Source: an uncultured Verrucomicrobiota bacterium (GTDB lineage Bacteria > Verrucomicrobiota > Kiritimatiellia > RFP12 > UBA3636). From it: a stretch of 50,354 nt of DNA. Positions 33,434 through 40,726 of this stretch are shown piece by piece. The stretch is from NCBI GenBank assembly GCA_946624575.1, contig CAMOSH010000007.1:1-50354 (forward strand), given 5' to 3'. Each line of letters starts with the position of its first letter. Position 1 is the stretch's first letter. The position numbers and the translations under genes are program-made. The notes under the pieces are model-generated. The model saw nothing but the letters and a program-made list of their open reading frames with translations. It had not been told where the DNA came from and made no database searches.

Positions 33434-34771
33434 ATGAAAGCCGATGTAGAATTTTCCGAGAGGAAGAGCGCTCCGCGCGGCGGAACCGCGCGGAGCGGCG
33501 CGGCAAGCGGCGACAAGCCGGGCGAGCCCGCGCTTGTCACCGCGCTTTTCTCCAGGCGAATGGCCGAGCCTCTGGCCAAGGCCGCAGTGCGTCTTGGCAT
33601 GAGCGCCGATGCGGTCACCGTGACCGGAGGACTCTGCTGGGTGCTTTCGCTCGCCGTGGCCCCCGCCGCCGGTCTCGCCTCCTGGGATCGCCCGAGCCTC
33701 GCGTCGGGTCTATGGGCTCTCGCCGCCGTGTTTTGGTGCATTGGCTACGAACTCGACGTCGTGGACGGATCCGTCGCCCGCATGACGCGATCCTCCTCCC
33801 GCGCCGGGTTCTTTCTGGACGCCGTCTTTCATGCGCTTTTCAAGCCGTACTTTCTCGCTTCTATCGGAATCGGTCTCGCTTTTGCGTCCGCCGGAGCCGA
33901 CGAATGCGGATCGGGGCGTGGATTCCTGGCCTTCCTGGCTCTTGCGCTGCTGTCGATCCCGGCAAACGGGGCTGCCACCACGTTCGGCGCCGAAATTGCG
34001 CTTTGCGAAGACGTCGCGCTTGGACGCCTTCGGCCCGACGGAGCGGCCAATCCGGCGCTGTGGCTGGGTTCGGCGGAAGTCGCCGGCAGTGCCGCCAGCA
34101 AGCGCACCTCCTGGCGACGCGCCGTAGCCACGCTGGTTCGCGAGACGTTCAGCTACTACCTTCAGGCGCCGTTTTTCGCGCTGCCTGTGGTCGCTGATCT
34201 CGTCCTTGCAGGGCGGTGGAGCGGGATGAATCAGTTCGTCCGGTTTTTTGGGTCGATGCCGTTCACGGCGCTGTGCTTCGTCGCGCTCACCCTGGCGCTG
34301 GCCGTGCGCATCCCGGTGCGCTGGGTGCGCGATTCTCGGCGGCTCGGGCGTCGCGTCTCGCTTTTCCGCACCTCGCCGATCCACATGCGATACGCGCGGC
34401 ACTCGCTCGCGCGGCTGTTTTTCCCTGCGCTGGCGGTCGCGGCTGGTCTGGGACTTTGGCTGTGTTGGGTGTGTCGCGCTCCCGCCAGCATGTCTCCATG
34501 GGCAGGATTTTTCCTGGTTCTTGCGCCGTTTCTCGTTGGCGGTCCGGCGTTCGGGGCGGAAAAGGCCACTGCCGCGCACGTGCTTTGCGAGGAAGTTGGC
34601 AAGGGGCGACTCAAGCCGGGCCCGCTTGCCGATTCTCTTTTCTGCGCTTTTTTCGACAAATCGCATCTGCGGCGCCGGACCGTGGGATCCGCCCTGCGCC
34701 GCATGAACCCAGTCGCGCGGGTTCGCGACGCGCGTTCCGCGTTCCTTTCTCCGTTTCAGCCACACCAATAG
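33434..34771 (+). CDS. CDP-alcohol phosphatidyltransferase-like membrane protein with altered catalytic motif
   Basis: The 445-residue membrane protein has the CDP-alcohol phosphotransferase motif at 108-133: Asp108, Asp111-Gly112, Ala115-Arg116, Gly125, Asp129, but His133 where the fourth Asp should be. In the family this last Asp is the proposed catalytic base for condensing CDP-diacylglycerol or another CDP-alcohol with a second alcohol. The protein is longer than the usual 200-250 residues and has about nine hydrophobic segments. It is therefore either an atypical lipid synthase with a changed base or an inactive relative. It lies 34 bases after the chromate-type transporter and 10 bases before the phosphatase gene. 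Confidence 0.7.
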   Translation: MKADVEFSERKSAPRGGTARSGAASGDKPGEPALVTALFSRRMAEPLAKAAVRLGMSADAVTVTGGLCWVLSLAVAPAAGLASWDRPSLASGLWALAAVFWCIGYELDVVDGSVARMTRSSSRAGFFLDAVFHALFKPYFLASIGIGLAFASAGADECGSGRGFLAFLALALLSIPANGAATTFGAEIALCEDVALGRLRPDGAANPALWLGSAEVAGSAASKRTSWRRAVATLVRETFSYYLQAPFFALPVVADLVLAGRWSGMNQFVRFFGSMPFTALCFVALTLALAVRIPVRWVRDSRRLGRRVSLFRTSPIHMRYARHSLARLFFPALAVAAGLGLWLCWVCRAPASMSPWAGFFLVLAPFLVGGPAFGAEKATAAHVLCEEVGKGRLKPGPLADSLFCAFFDKSHLRRRTVGSALRRMNPVARVRDARSAFLSPFQPHQ

Positions 34772-34781
34772 CGTCGGCGAC

Positions 34782-35240
34782 ATGACACGCATCCTTTTCG
34801 TCTGCCACGGCAACATCTGCCGCAGTCCCATGGCCGAGTTCTGCATGAAGGACCTCGTTCGCAGGGCCGGACTCTCCGACGATTTCGAAATCGCCTCCGC
34901 CGCGCTGCACACCGACGAAATAGGCAATCCGGTCTATCCTCCGGCGCGGCGCGAGCTCGCCTCGCATGGCATCGCCTGCGACGGCAAGACCGCGCGGCTG
35001 ATCGAGCGCTCGGATTACGGACGCTGGGATTTCATCGTCGGCATGGATGACGAAAACCGCCATGATCTCGACTGGCTGTTTCCGCGCGATCCCGACGGGA
35101 AATGCTCGCTTCTCCTCGACTGGACCGATCATCCTCGCGAAGTCGCCGATCCCTGGTTCACGCGCGATTTCGCCGCGACCTGGCGTGATGTCCTCGAAGG
35201 GTGCCGGGCGCTTCTTGCGGTGGTTTCCAGCCGTAACTAG
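34782..35240 (+). CDS. Low-molecular-weight protein-tyrosine phosphatase
   Basis: The 152-residue protein has the P-loop CHGNICRS (Cys8 to Arg14, CX5R) at its N-terminus and the general-acid segment VADPWFTRDF with Asp123. GMDDENRHDL is the conserved middle motif. The enzyme removes phosphate from tyrosine; in bacteria many act on tyrosine kinases that control capsule and exopolysaccharide export (Wzb/Ptp), and others on small phosphoesters. No partner kinase is nearby. It is the last gene of the putP operon, and a hairpin terminator follows. Confidence 0.9.
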   Translation: MTRILFVCHGNICRSPMAEFCMKDLVRRAGLSDDFEIASAALHTDEIGNPVYPPARRELASHGIACDGKTARLIERSDYGRWDFIVGMDDENRHDLDWLFPRDPDGKCSLLLDWTDHPREVADPWFTRDFAATWRDVLEGCRALLAVVSSRN

Positions 35241-35266
35241 AGCCGATGCGTCAAAATAGCAAGCAT

Positions 35267-35283
35267 CTAGCTGCAACAGCTAG
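35267..35283. terminator. Hairpin between convergent genes, probable bidirectional terminator
   Basis: CTAGCTG and CAGCTAG make a perfect 7-bp stem with a CAA loop, 26 bases after the phosphatase stop and 15 bases after the sigma-54 activator stop. Direct repeats of TAGCAA flank the stem. On the minus strand it is followed by a T-containing stretch ending in TATTTT; on the plus strand there is no clear U-tract. Confidence 0.5.
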
Positions 35284-35298
35284 CAATGGCAGACTCAG

Positions 35299-36819
35299 TC
35301 AAGCGTTGAGGCCGACGCGCTTCATGCGGTAGTTCATCATGCGGGGCGAGACGCCAAGTTCTCGCCCCGCCGCGGACTGGTTGCCGTTGTGGCGCCTGAT
35401 CGCGTCTTCGAGGATGCTCTTCTCCGTCATGGCCAGACGCTGGTCGAGTGTCATCGACGGCGTCCCGTTCCTGAATTCGTCGTCCTGGAACTCCTCCGCC
35501 TGAAGCGCGGCGGGGAGGTTGTATGTGTGTATGCAGTCGTCGGTCGCCGTGAGCACGGCGCGCTCGATGCAGTTTTCGAGTTCCCTGACGTTGCCCGGCC
35601 AACTGTATGACTGGAGAATGCCGATGACCGGCGCCGAAAACTTGTCGATGGACTTGCCGTATCGCGCCGAAAGCTTCGCGAGGAAGTGCCGCGCGAGAAG
35701 CATGATGTCGTCCTGCCTCCGGCGAAGGTCCGGGAGGAATATCGGGAAAACGCAAAGCCTGTAGTAGAGGTCCTCGCGAAAGAGCTTCTTGGCCATCAGC
35801 TCCTCGAGATTGCGGCTTGTGGCGGCGATGAACCGCACGTCGGAGCGCATCTCCTCGTTCGACCCCAGCCGTGAAAACGTCTTTTCCTGAAGGAGTCGGA
35901 GAAGCTTCACCTGCGTGGATATCGGCAGGTCTCCGATTTCGTCGAGGAAGAGCGTCCCGCCGCCTGCGGCTTCGACGCGCCCGATGCGCCGCTCGCGGGC
36001 GTCGGTGAACGCGCCCTTTTCGTGCCCGAAGAGTTCCGATTCGACAAGCGTCTCCGGCATGGCGGCGCAATTGAGGGTCACGAAGGGCCTGTTCTTGCGC
36101 GACGAGAGGTTCACGATCGCGCGCGCTACCAGTTCCTTGCCGGTTCCGCTGGCGCCGCGTATCATGACCGTCGCGTCGCTTGGCGCTACCTGGCGGATCT
36201 GCTCGTAGACGGCCTTCATCTCCCTGCACTGGCCTATGAGCCGGCCGGGCGCCTCCGAGAGCATCCCGCGCAGTTTCCTGTTTTCGTTTTCGAGAGTTTC
36301 GCGCTCCGCGCATTCCTGACGGAAGACCTCGGCGGCCTCCGCGGTGATGTTTGCGACAACTTCGAGGAGGGCCAGGTCGGCGTCGAGCGCACGGGAGTCG
36401 CCGGCGATTGGGCGATCTACGGAGAGTGTGCCGACAACCTGCCCAAGATGGACGAGCGGCACGCAGATGAACGACAGCGGTTCGTCCTTGCGGCGCGAGC
36501 GGGTGCGGTTCAGGAATCGGTGGTCCTTTCTGACGTCTGGCACCACTTCCGCCTTGCCCGTGCGCGCCACGAGGCCGGTTATTCCCTCGCCGATGCGGTA
36601 GCGCCCGAGCGCGCGCTCTTCGGAGTTGAGCATCCTGGCGGAGGCTTCGATTCGGAGCTCTTCGCCCTGAAGTAGGGCGATTGTGCCCCGAAGCATGCCC
36701 ATTTCGCGGTCGAGCACGTCGATGACTTCGTTGAAAAGACGTCGGACGTTGCGTTCCCGCACTACTGCGGAAGAAATGGCGCGGAGCACCGCGATGTCCC
36801 TGGAAATCTTCTGTTTCAT
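35299..36819 (-). CDS. NifA-type sigma-54-dependent transcriptional activator (GAF-AAA-Fis)
   Basis: The 506-residue protein has an N-terminal GAF domain (about 20-165), a central AAA+ domain and a C-terminal Fis-type helix-turn-helix (NQSAAGRELGVSPRMMNYRMKRVGL). The AAA+ part shows Walker A GASGTGKE (222-229), Walker B GGTLFLDEIGD, and YRLCVFPIFLPDLRRR. The sigma-54-contacting loop reads GAFTDA (269-274) instead of GAFTGA. Such proteins remodel sigma-54 RNA polymerase at -24/-12 promoters using ATP, with activity gated by the GAF domain binding a small molecule or a partner. I saw no convincing -24/-12 promoter in this window, so its target lies elsewhere or was missed. The start at 36819 is the first ATG after its promoter. 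Confidence 0.9.
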   Translation of the reverse strand: MKQKISRDIAVLRAISSAVVRERNVRRLFNEVIDVLDREMGMLRGTIALLQGEELRIEASARMLNSEERALGRYRIGEGITGLVARTGKAEVVPDVRKDHRFLNRTRSRRKDEPLSFICVPLVHLGQVVGTLSVDRPIAGDSRALDADLALLEVVANITAEAAEVFRQECAERETLENENRKLRGMLSEAPGRLIGQCREMKAVYEQIRQVAPSDATVMIRGASGTGKELVARAIVNLSSRKNRPFVTLNCAAMPETLVESELFGHEKGAFTDARERRIGRVEAAGGGTLFLDEIGDLPISTQVKLLRLLQEKTFSRLGSNEEMRSDVRFIAATSRNLEELMAKKLFREDLYYRLCVFPIFLPDLRRRQDDIMLLARHFLAKLSARYGKSIDKFSAPVIGILQSYSWPGNVRELENCIERAVLTATDDCIHTYNLPAALQAEEFQDDEFRNGTPSMTLDQRLAMTEKSILEDAIRRHNGNQSAAGRELGVSPRMMNYRMKRVGLNA

Positions 36820-36912
36820 CCTGCGAACGCCATCTTCCCGTGTTGGTATTGCCGGAGCGGCAACGCGCCAAGCTCCCTGCGCTTAATTGGGCTTTTTCCT
36901 CGAACGCGGCGG

Positions 36913-36941
36913 AGTCTACCACTTCGGAATCTGCCGTTCAA
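36913..36941 (-). promoter_or_regulatory. Promoter of the sigma-54 activator gene
   Basis: On the minus strand TTGAAC (36941-36936), 17 bases, TAGACT (36918-36913), with TGG before the -10 and CCGCCGCG directly after it. This -10/downstream block is identical to that of the putP promoter. The predicted start near 36906 gives a leader of about 87 bases. The IS4 remnant begins right upstream of the -35. Confidence 0.6.
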
Positions 36942-36947
36942 GGCCGT

Positions 36948-36966
36948 GCCCTGCATTGTTCAGGGC
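36948..36966. repeat. Inverted repeat at the edge of the IS4 remnant
   Basis: GCCCTG and CAGGGC flank a 7-base loop, immediately upstream of the sigma-54 activator promoter and at the left edge of the transposase remnant. It could be a terminator or protein site; it does not look like an IS end because it is not repeated at the other side. Confidence 0.3.
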
Positions 36967-37275
36967 GGACGCTCTGGCGAAGAATGTCCTTGCGGACGAA
37001 ATCATCGAGTTGACCGGGCCTGGGACGCGGCGCAAGTACCCGAAAAGGGCGCGTCGCGTGACGGCCATGGTGGAAGTCAAGGGCGAATTGCGGCAGATGG
37101 TGTTCCTGACGAACAACTTCGAGTGGTCAAGAGCAATCATCGCCGAGCTGTACTGCGCGCGATGGACGGTGGAGGTCCTGTTCAAGGAGCTGAAGCAGAT
37201 TCTGCAGCTAAAGGACTTTCTCGGTGAAAACGAAAACGCGGTCAAATGGCAGATTTGGACGGCGCTGCTGGCAAC
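36950..37275 (+). mobile_element. IS4-family transposase remnant, truncated at both ends
   Basis: One plus-strand frame encodes a C-terminal piece of an IS4-type DDE transposase. A beta-strand region ends MVFLTNNFEWS, then comes IIAELYCARWTVEVLFKELKQ, which contains the YREK signature (Tyr-x2-Arg-x3-Glu-x6-Lys) that holds the catalytic Glu, and LKDFLGENENAVKWQIWTALL closes it. The N-terminal two thirds and the end are missing, and no terminal inverted repeats are seen. After about 37275 the frame reads the antisense of the neighbouring gene, so this is where foreign DNA was joined. It is a dead fragment and marks the left border of the AT-rich accessory block. Confidence 0.75.
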
Positions 37276-37787
37276 AAAAACTTCAAGTCAACCGATTTCT
37301 TGTCCAATTCGAAATGGCAGTGGTAAGATTTGTCTGATGAACTACGCAAGATGCGGACATCTGCCTTGAGTCCTTTCATGTCATCCTGCACATCGTATGT
37401 GCAGTTTAATGCGGTTTCGGATACGATCAGCCAATGGTTGAAAAAGCAGGAGACATGGCGTTGAGTCGCAGATTGTGTAACACCGATTTTTGAATCTGCC
37501 AGCCAAAAAACATTCATTCCCATACCGGGGACATCCAAAACAACGGCAACCTTTTTTGGCATTGTGTCAAATTCAAGAGCATGTGATTTACGCAAAGGAA
37601 TTGGCAGGGAATGAATTTCAAGGCTGTAGATTGATGTGCTCTTGCAGGTTCCATTGATTACAACTTCAATCGTTCCTTCGTTTTTCAGCATGGCCGCTTT
37701 TCCGCGAAAAACGCTGATAAAAGGAATTAATTGTAAGAGTGTGATAAATATCAGAATCGCAATCATGCATATTTTCATCGTTTTCAT
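37242..37787 (-). CDS. Small membrane-anchored protein, 3' end fused into the IS4 remnant
   Basis: I do not recognise this 181-residue protein. The ATG at 37787 has a good Shine-Dalgarno (GAGGA, five bases upstream), better than most genes here. A signal-anchor helix spans about residues 5-28; the remainder has Cys/His scattered and short beta-like stretches. The last dozen or so residues (LLPAAPSKSAI and the residues just before) are encoded by the antisense of the transposase remnant, so the natural C-terminus is probably lost and the gene truncated. It is AT-richer than the chromosomal genes on either side of the block. It is the last gene of the cluster behind the RHS gene. Confidence 0.55.
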   Translation of the reverse strand: MKTMKICMIAILIFITLLQLIPFISVFRGKAAMLKNEGTIEVVINGTCKSTSIYSLEIHSLPIPLRKSHALEFDTMPKKVAVVLDVPGMGMNVFWLADSKIGVTQSATQRHVSCFFNHWLIVSETALNCTYDVQDDMKGLKADVRILRSSSDKSYHCHFELDKKSVDLKFLLPAAPSKSAI

Positions 37788-37844
37788 AACATTCCTCAAT
37801 CGCTGAACTCCTCAACATTCCCGAATCCATTTCTCCGGCAAGAA

Positions 37845-38270
37845 TCAATCAACGTAAAATCCTGTTTTCTTGCCGACAACGACACCATCGGAAAACACGA
37901 TTTGGCGAATGGAATGACTGCTGTCGTTCGTTGTCATCGCATATTCCCAAATCTCCCAGCGACCGCCGTTCGTCAGACTATGTGTTTTATTGGAGAATTT
38001 CGGGAACAGACGCGTGAATTCCGCCATGACAGTCATGTCGACAATCGCCAGCGGTTGGCCGATTCTTGCAATCACTTCATTTGCCGTCTGCCCTTTCCGC
38101 ACCCGCCGAAAACGAAAATCGGAATATCCATTGGAATAAACCGTCCATTCGTCCGCGCCGAATCTCTTCAAAAGCGTCCCCAAGCATCCGTCCAACGAAA
38201 AAAACACGGCCCATGCAATCAATGCACCGGCAAAAATTGACAATCTGCGGACCAATGGTACCAGCTTCAT
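37845..38270 (-). CDS. Small membrane-anchored protein with SmpA/OmlA (BamE)-like pattern
   Basis: The 141-residue protein has one hydrophobic helix (about 11-28) and then a compact domain. GQTANEVIARIGQP (60-73) matches the helical GxxxxEVxxxxGxP start of the SmpA/OmlA fold. WEIWEY (105-110) and IRQIVFSDGVVVGK (121-134) match the Tyr/Trp-containing strand and the final F-x-DG-x-V strand. The fold is used by BamE and by secreted inhibitors of the BLIP type. The match is weak and by eye. The ATG lies one base after the TGA of the preceding frameshifted gene, so the two were translationally coupled. It has no lipobox, only a signal anchor. Confidence 0.55.
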   Translation of the reverse strand: MKLVPLVRRLSIFAGALIAWAVFFSLDGCLGTLLKRFGADEWTVYSNGYSDFRFRRVRKGQTANEVIARIGQPLAIVDMTVMAEFTRLFPKFSNKTHSLTNGGRWEIWEYAMTTNDSSHSIRQIVFSDGVVVGKKTGFYVD

Positions 38271-38271
38271 T

Positions 38272-38735
38272 TCATTCCTTGCTTGAATTGGCATCCAAAA
38301 TAGATCTTCCGATTCTGGCTTCCACCCGGGAAACTGTGCCGTTTGAAACGGAAGAAAACGAGACATCGCGCATGAAATAAGGAAACCACGCAACCTTCGG
38401 CGAGGAATACGTCCAAAGTTCGTATTCTTCGGAATCGTTGACAACGGCGTCAATGCCGGGCAAATGCCCGAAAACCGGCGCTACCCTGCGGATTGCATTG
38501 ACCCTCCATTTTGCCAATGGCGGGCCAGCAACGGCTTCCACCAGCTCCATGGCGGCACTGGGAGCGACTTTTGGCGGAAATGTCCACATTTTGGCTGTTC
38601 CCCAAGCGGTGTTAATCACGGCGGAGGCAAAAAACATGCTACGCAAATAGCGGCGCCTGCTACAATCGCAACGGAAAGTCCCAGTAACTCTTTCCGCGTA
38701 ATGAGCATTAACAACTTTTTCATGAACTCTTTCAT
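38272..38735 (-). pseudogene. Frameshifted small membrane-anchored protein, BamE-like remnant
   Basis: The frame starting at ATG 38735 encodes a basic N-terminus and a hydrophobic helix (LLGLSVAIVAGAAICVAC), then stops at 38616. A second frame, open from before 38637 to the TGA at 38272, carries the soluble part (AVVNDSEEYELWTYSS ... SVSNGTVSRVEARIG). The frames meet at a run of six A on the plus strand (38629-38634). A one-base change there joins them into a single protein of about 154 residues. The second half has a YELWTY and NGTVSRVEARIG pattern similar to the next gene, so the two are probably paralogues. Programmed slippage at the homopolymer is possible but less likely than decay or a sequencing error. 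Confidence 0.5.
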
Positions 38736-38776
38736 GTTTGTCAGAATAGTCAATTTACCCAGATTGAAGCCTGCGT

Positions 38777-39346
38777 TCAAACCGATGGAAAATAAAAAAC
38801 GCGCTTGGACTTGAAATGTTGTTTAATTTCATGTCGGACATCATTTCCATCGGATTCAACTGACGTGAATCCGATGTCCAAATCCAGTGTTTCACCGCTT
38901 GACGCCGGACTCCAGCCCGTGGGCAGTACTATCATCCGGTCCCCATGTTTCAATGGCGGTCTGGTGACGTCGAACTCAGTTTTCGCGGAAAACAGGACCT
39001 CCCCTTTTTTGTCTTTCTTTGTCGCGGATATCGTAACTACGCCACCAATCCAATTCCACGATTCGTCGAACTCAATTCTTTAGACATTGTCGCGAGTCCA
39101 ATAATTGTCGAAACGGTAATAGACGACCGGCTTCCCCTCGACATGGATTTGGCGTACCTTCCCATTTCCGAAGCCACGTTCGTCAATCCATTCCATTCCG
39201 AAACTTCCGTAACGGGCTACCCACCAAACAGTAAAAATCACAAAAGGAGTGCCGCCCCAAAGAAAAACAAGCACCAAACCCTGAATCAGATACTTGCAGA
39301 AATTGAAGATTCCGCTAAATGCCGTCCTGATCAATTGTTTCATCAT
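38777..39346 (-). pseudogene. Small membrane protein gene interrupted by one in-frame TAA
   Basis: From the ATG at 39346 the frame encodes 88 residues: a short basic start, two hydrophobic stretches (LIQGLVLVFLWGGTPFVIFTVWW), then a soluble part ending in YYRFDNYWTRDNV before TAA at 39082-39080. The same frame continues for another 100 codons to the TGA at 38779-38777, starting RIEFDESWNWIGGVVTISA and reading like normal protein. No plausible start codon lies in the second part before residue 48. I read this as one 188-residue gene with a nonsense mutation; readthrough is an alternative. The family is unknown. It is AT-rich like its neighbours. Confidence 0.5.
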
Positions 39347-39486
39347 GATGTTTTATGTCAAATATTTACTACCTTCGGTTCTTTTGGTGGGCCTCCAAAC
39401 GTACCCGGAGGAACGATGTATGGCGTTTTTTTCCCCCGCAAGAACGAACGACATTGGAACGAAAGAAAGGAAACGGATTTTCATGG

Positions 39487-40194
39487 TCAAACAGTCTGAT
39501 GCAGGACGAGGAATCCCAACAGAAGTACCCCTAACAGAAACAATACTCCCATAAAAACGGCAAAAGTTCGTGGCATACTCCATTTCCCTGTCTTTTTTTG
39601 CATGGAAATTTCGATGTTAGGAATTCTATGCAACCATTCTTTCAAACGCCCGATTTCGTGTCGTGTCCGGCTTTTGCTCCCGATCATGCGGCCGGGTATG
39701 ACAGGTAAATTCACGATGAACCCGAAAATTCGTACAGGGATTTTCAGTCCGAACCCCCAGTCCCCACTACCATGAAGAAAATTGACGGCAAGGTCAGCAT
39801 TCTTGTTTGGAATGTAAGCTGAAAAGCGCAGCAACCCATTGGAAAGTGTATAACGCTGTTTCAAGAAATCCAATGTACAATGGAATGGGAAGATTAAATG
39901 CTGTAAAAGGACCATGACGGCCACACCCGGAATGTCTGCAACCAAGAAGAAACAAACAACTATGGCGTTTTGCCACACTCCGGTGACAATTAAAATCCGC
40001 ACCAACTTACTCATCAGCACAAAAAAAATACTCTCAAAGAGAAATACAAATGCCAACAGTGGGATCAGGCATCCTTGTTCGTCCCATGTTGCGGAACTCC
40101 TTCTGATTTCCAATTTTTCGCCATCAAATTCAATGGTTGTATCAGAATCAAGTCTGTAAGTCTCATTGATTCCATTGACGTTCCAAATTCGCAT
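39487..40194 (-). CDS. Hypothetical multi-pass membrane protein
   Basis: The 235-residue protein is not recognised. An N-terminal soluble segment (1-40, with NGINETYRLDSDTTIEFDGEKLEIRR split over two strands) is followed by hydrophobic segments at about 42-61, 67-98, 156-172 and 211-232. The 20-residue TIEFDGEKLEI stretch is charged and beta-like. It has no catalytic motif that I can see. The gene is 19 bases downstream of another multi-pass gene on the same strand and is AT-rich, consistent with import together with the RHS tip. Between it and the next gene lies a 140-base spacer with no clear feature. Confidence 0.5.
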   Translation of the reverse strand: MRIWNVNGINETYRLDSDTTIEFDGEKLEIRRSSATWDEQGCLIPLLAFVFLFESIFFVLMSKLVRILIVTGVWQNAIVVCFFLVADIPGVAVMVLLQHLIFPFHCTLDFLKQRYTLSNGLLRFSAYIPNKNADLAVNFLHGSGDWGFGLKIPVRIFGFIVNLPVIPGRMIGSKSRTRHEIGRLKEWLHRIPNIEISMQKKTGKWSMPRTFAVFMGVLFLLGVLLLGFLVLHQTV

Positions 40195-40213
40195 GACTTT
40201 GCCTTTTAGTCAA

Positions 40214-40720
40214 TCATCTGTTTAAGCAGCAGCAGGATTCTGGGCCAGGATGCGCGTTGATCACATGGTAGAGCCAGAACGTGACAACAATTTCTATGGG
40301 AAACCATCGTAGATTACGGGCATATCCGATTTTGCTGTCCAACGCTGTAATCATAAGAATAATGAACTCAAATAGTATGTAAAAAACACACTTTAGCACA
40401 TGCACCTTGCGAGAGACGAACCAATGCCATAAGAGTGTGCTGTAGGCAATGGAAATAGCGTAAAATTTCAATAAATATGTGGAAAAAATCCAAACCGCGA
40501 AATGCTCCGGAATCCCAGTTTCGGGAATCGAACATAGTATTACTGACAATGGGAAAATCGGGAATTGAACTACGGACAAAAAGAGGACAGCTGCCCAAAA
40601 TGCCTTTCCGTCAAGGTCCCAGACAAAGTATCCGGCGACCCATTGTAAAACGCAAAGCAAGATTGCCAACGAAAATGCACGGTATTTGTTTGACATGTGC
40701 TTTTCAAAAATGTCGATCAT
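40214..40720 (-). CDS. Hypothetical four-helix membrane protein directly behind the RHS gene
   Basis: The 168-residue protein has about four hydrophobic segments (AFSLAILLCVLQWVAGYFVW; AVLFLSVVQFPIFPLSVILC; FAVWIFSTYLLKFYAISIAYS; CVFYILFEFIILMITAL) and ends with a Cys triplet (ESCCCLNR). It starts six bases after the RHS stop, so it is co-transcribed with the RHS gene. A small membrane protein right behind a toxin-tipped RHS gene is a common position for an immunity protein, particularly against membrane-acting toxins, but I have no sequence evidence for that role. A shorter start at 40696 (MSNKYRAFS) is possible. Confidence 0.5.
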   Translation of the reverse strand: MIDIFEKHMSNKYRAFSLAILLCVLQWVAGYFVWDLDGKAFWAAVLFLSVVQFPIFPLSVILCSIPETGIPEHFAVWIFSTYLLKFYAISIAYSTLLWHWFVSRKVHVLKCVFYILFEFIILMITALDSKIGYARNLRWFPIEIVVTFWLYHVINAHPGPESCCCLNR

Positions 40721-40726
40721 CAAATT

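Noticed and set aside
35241-36950. A -24/-12 sigma-54 promoter near the activator gene
   Set aside because: I looked for GG-N10-GC with TGGC/TTGC context around the activator and in the main intergenic regions and found no convincing match; a motif scan would be decisive.
36887-37369. The 160-codon plus-strand frame as an intact gene
   Set aside because: Only the middle resembles a transposase; the start runs through the sigma-54 activator promoter and the end through the antisense of the neighbouring gene, so it is a remnant.
38805-39499. Plus-strand frames opposite the split gene
   Set aside because: They are antisense to a frame with better protein character, lie against the direction of the cluster, and have no ribosome-binding site.
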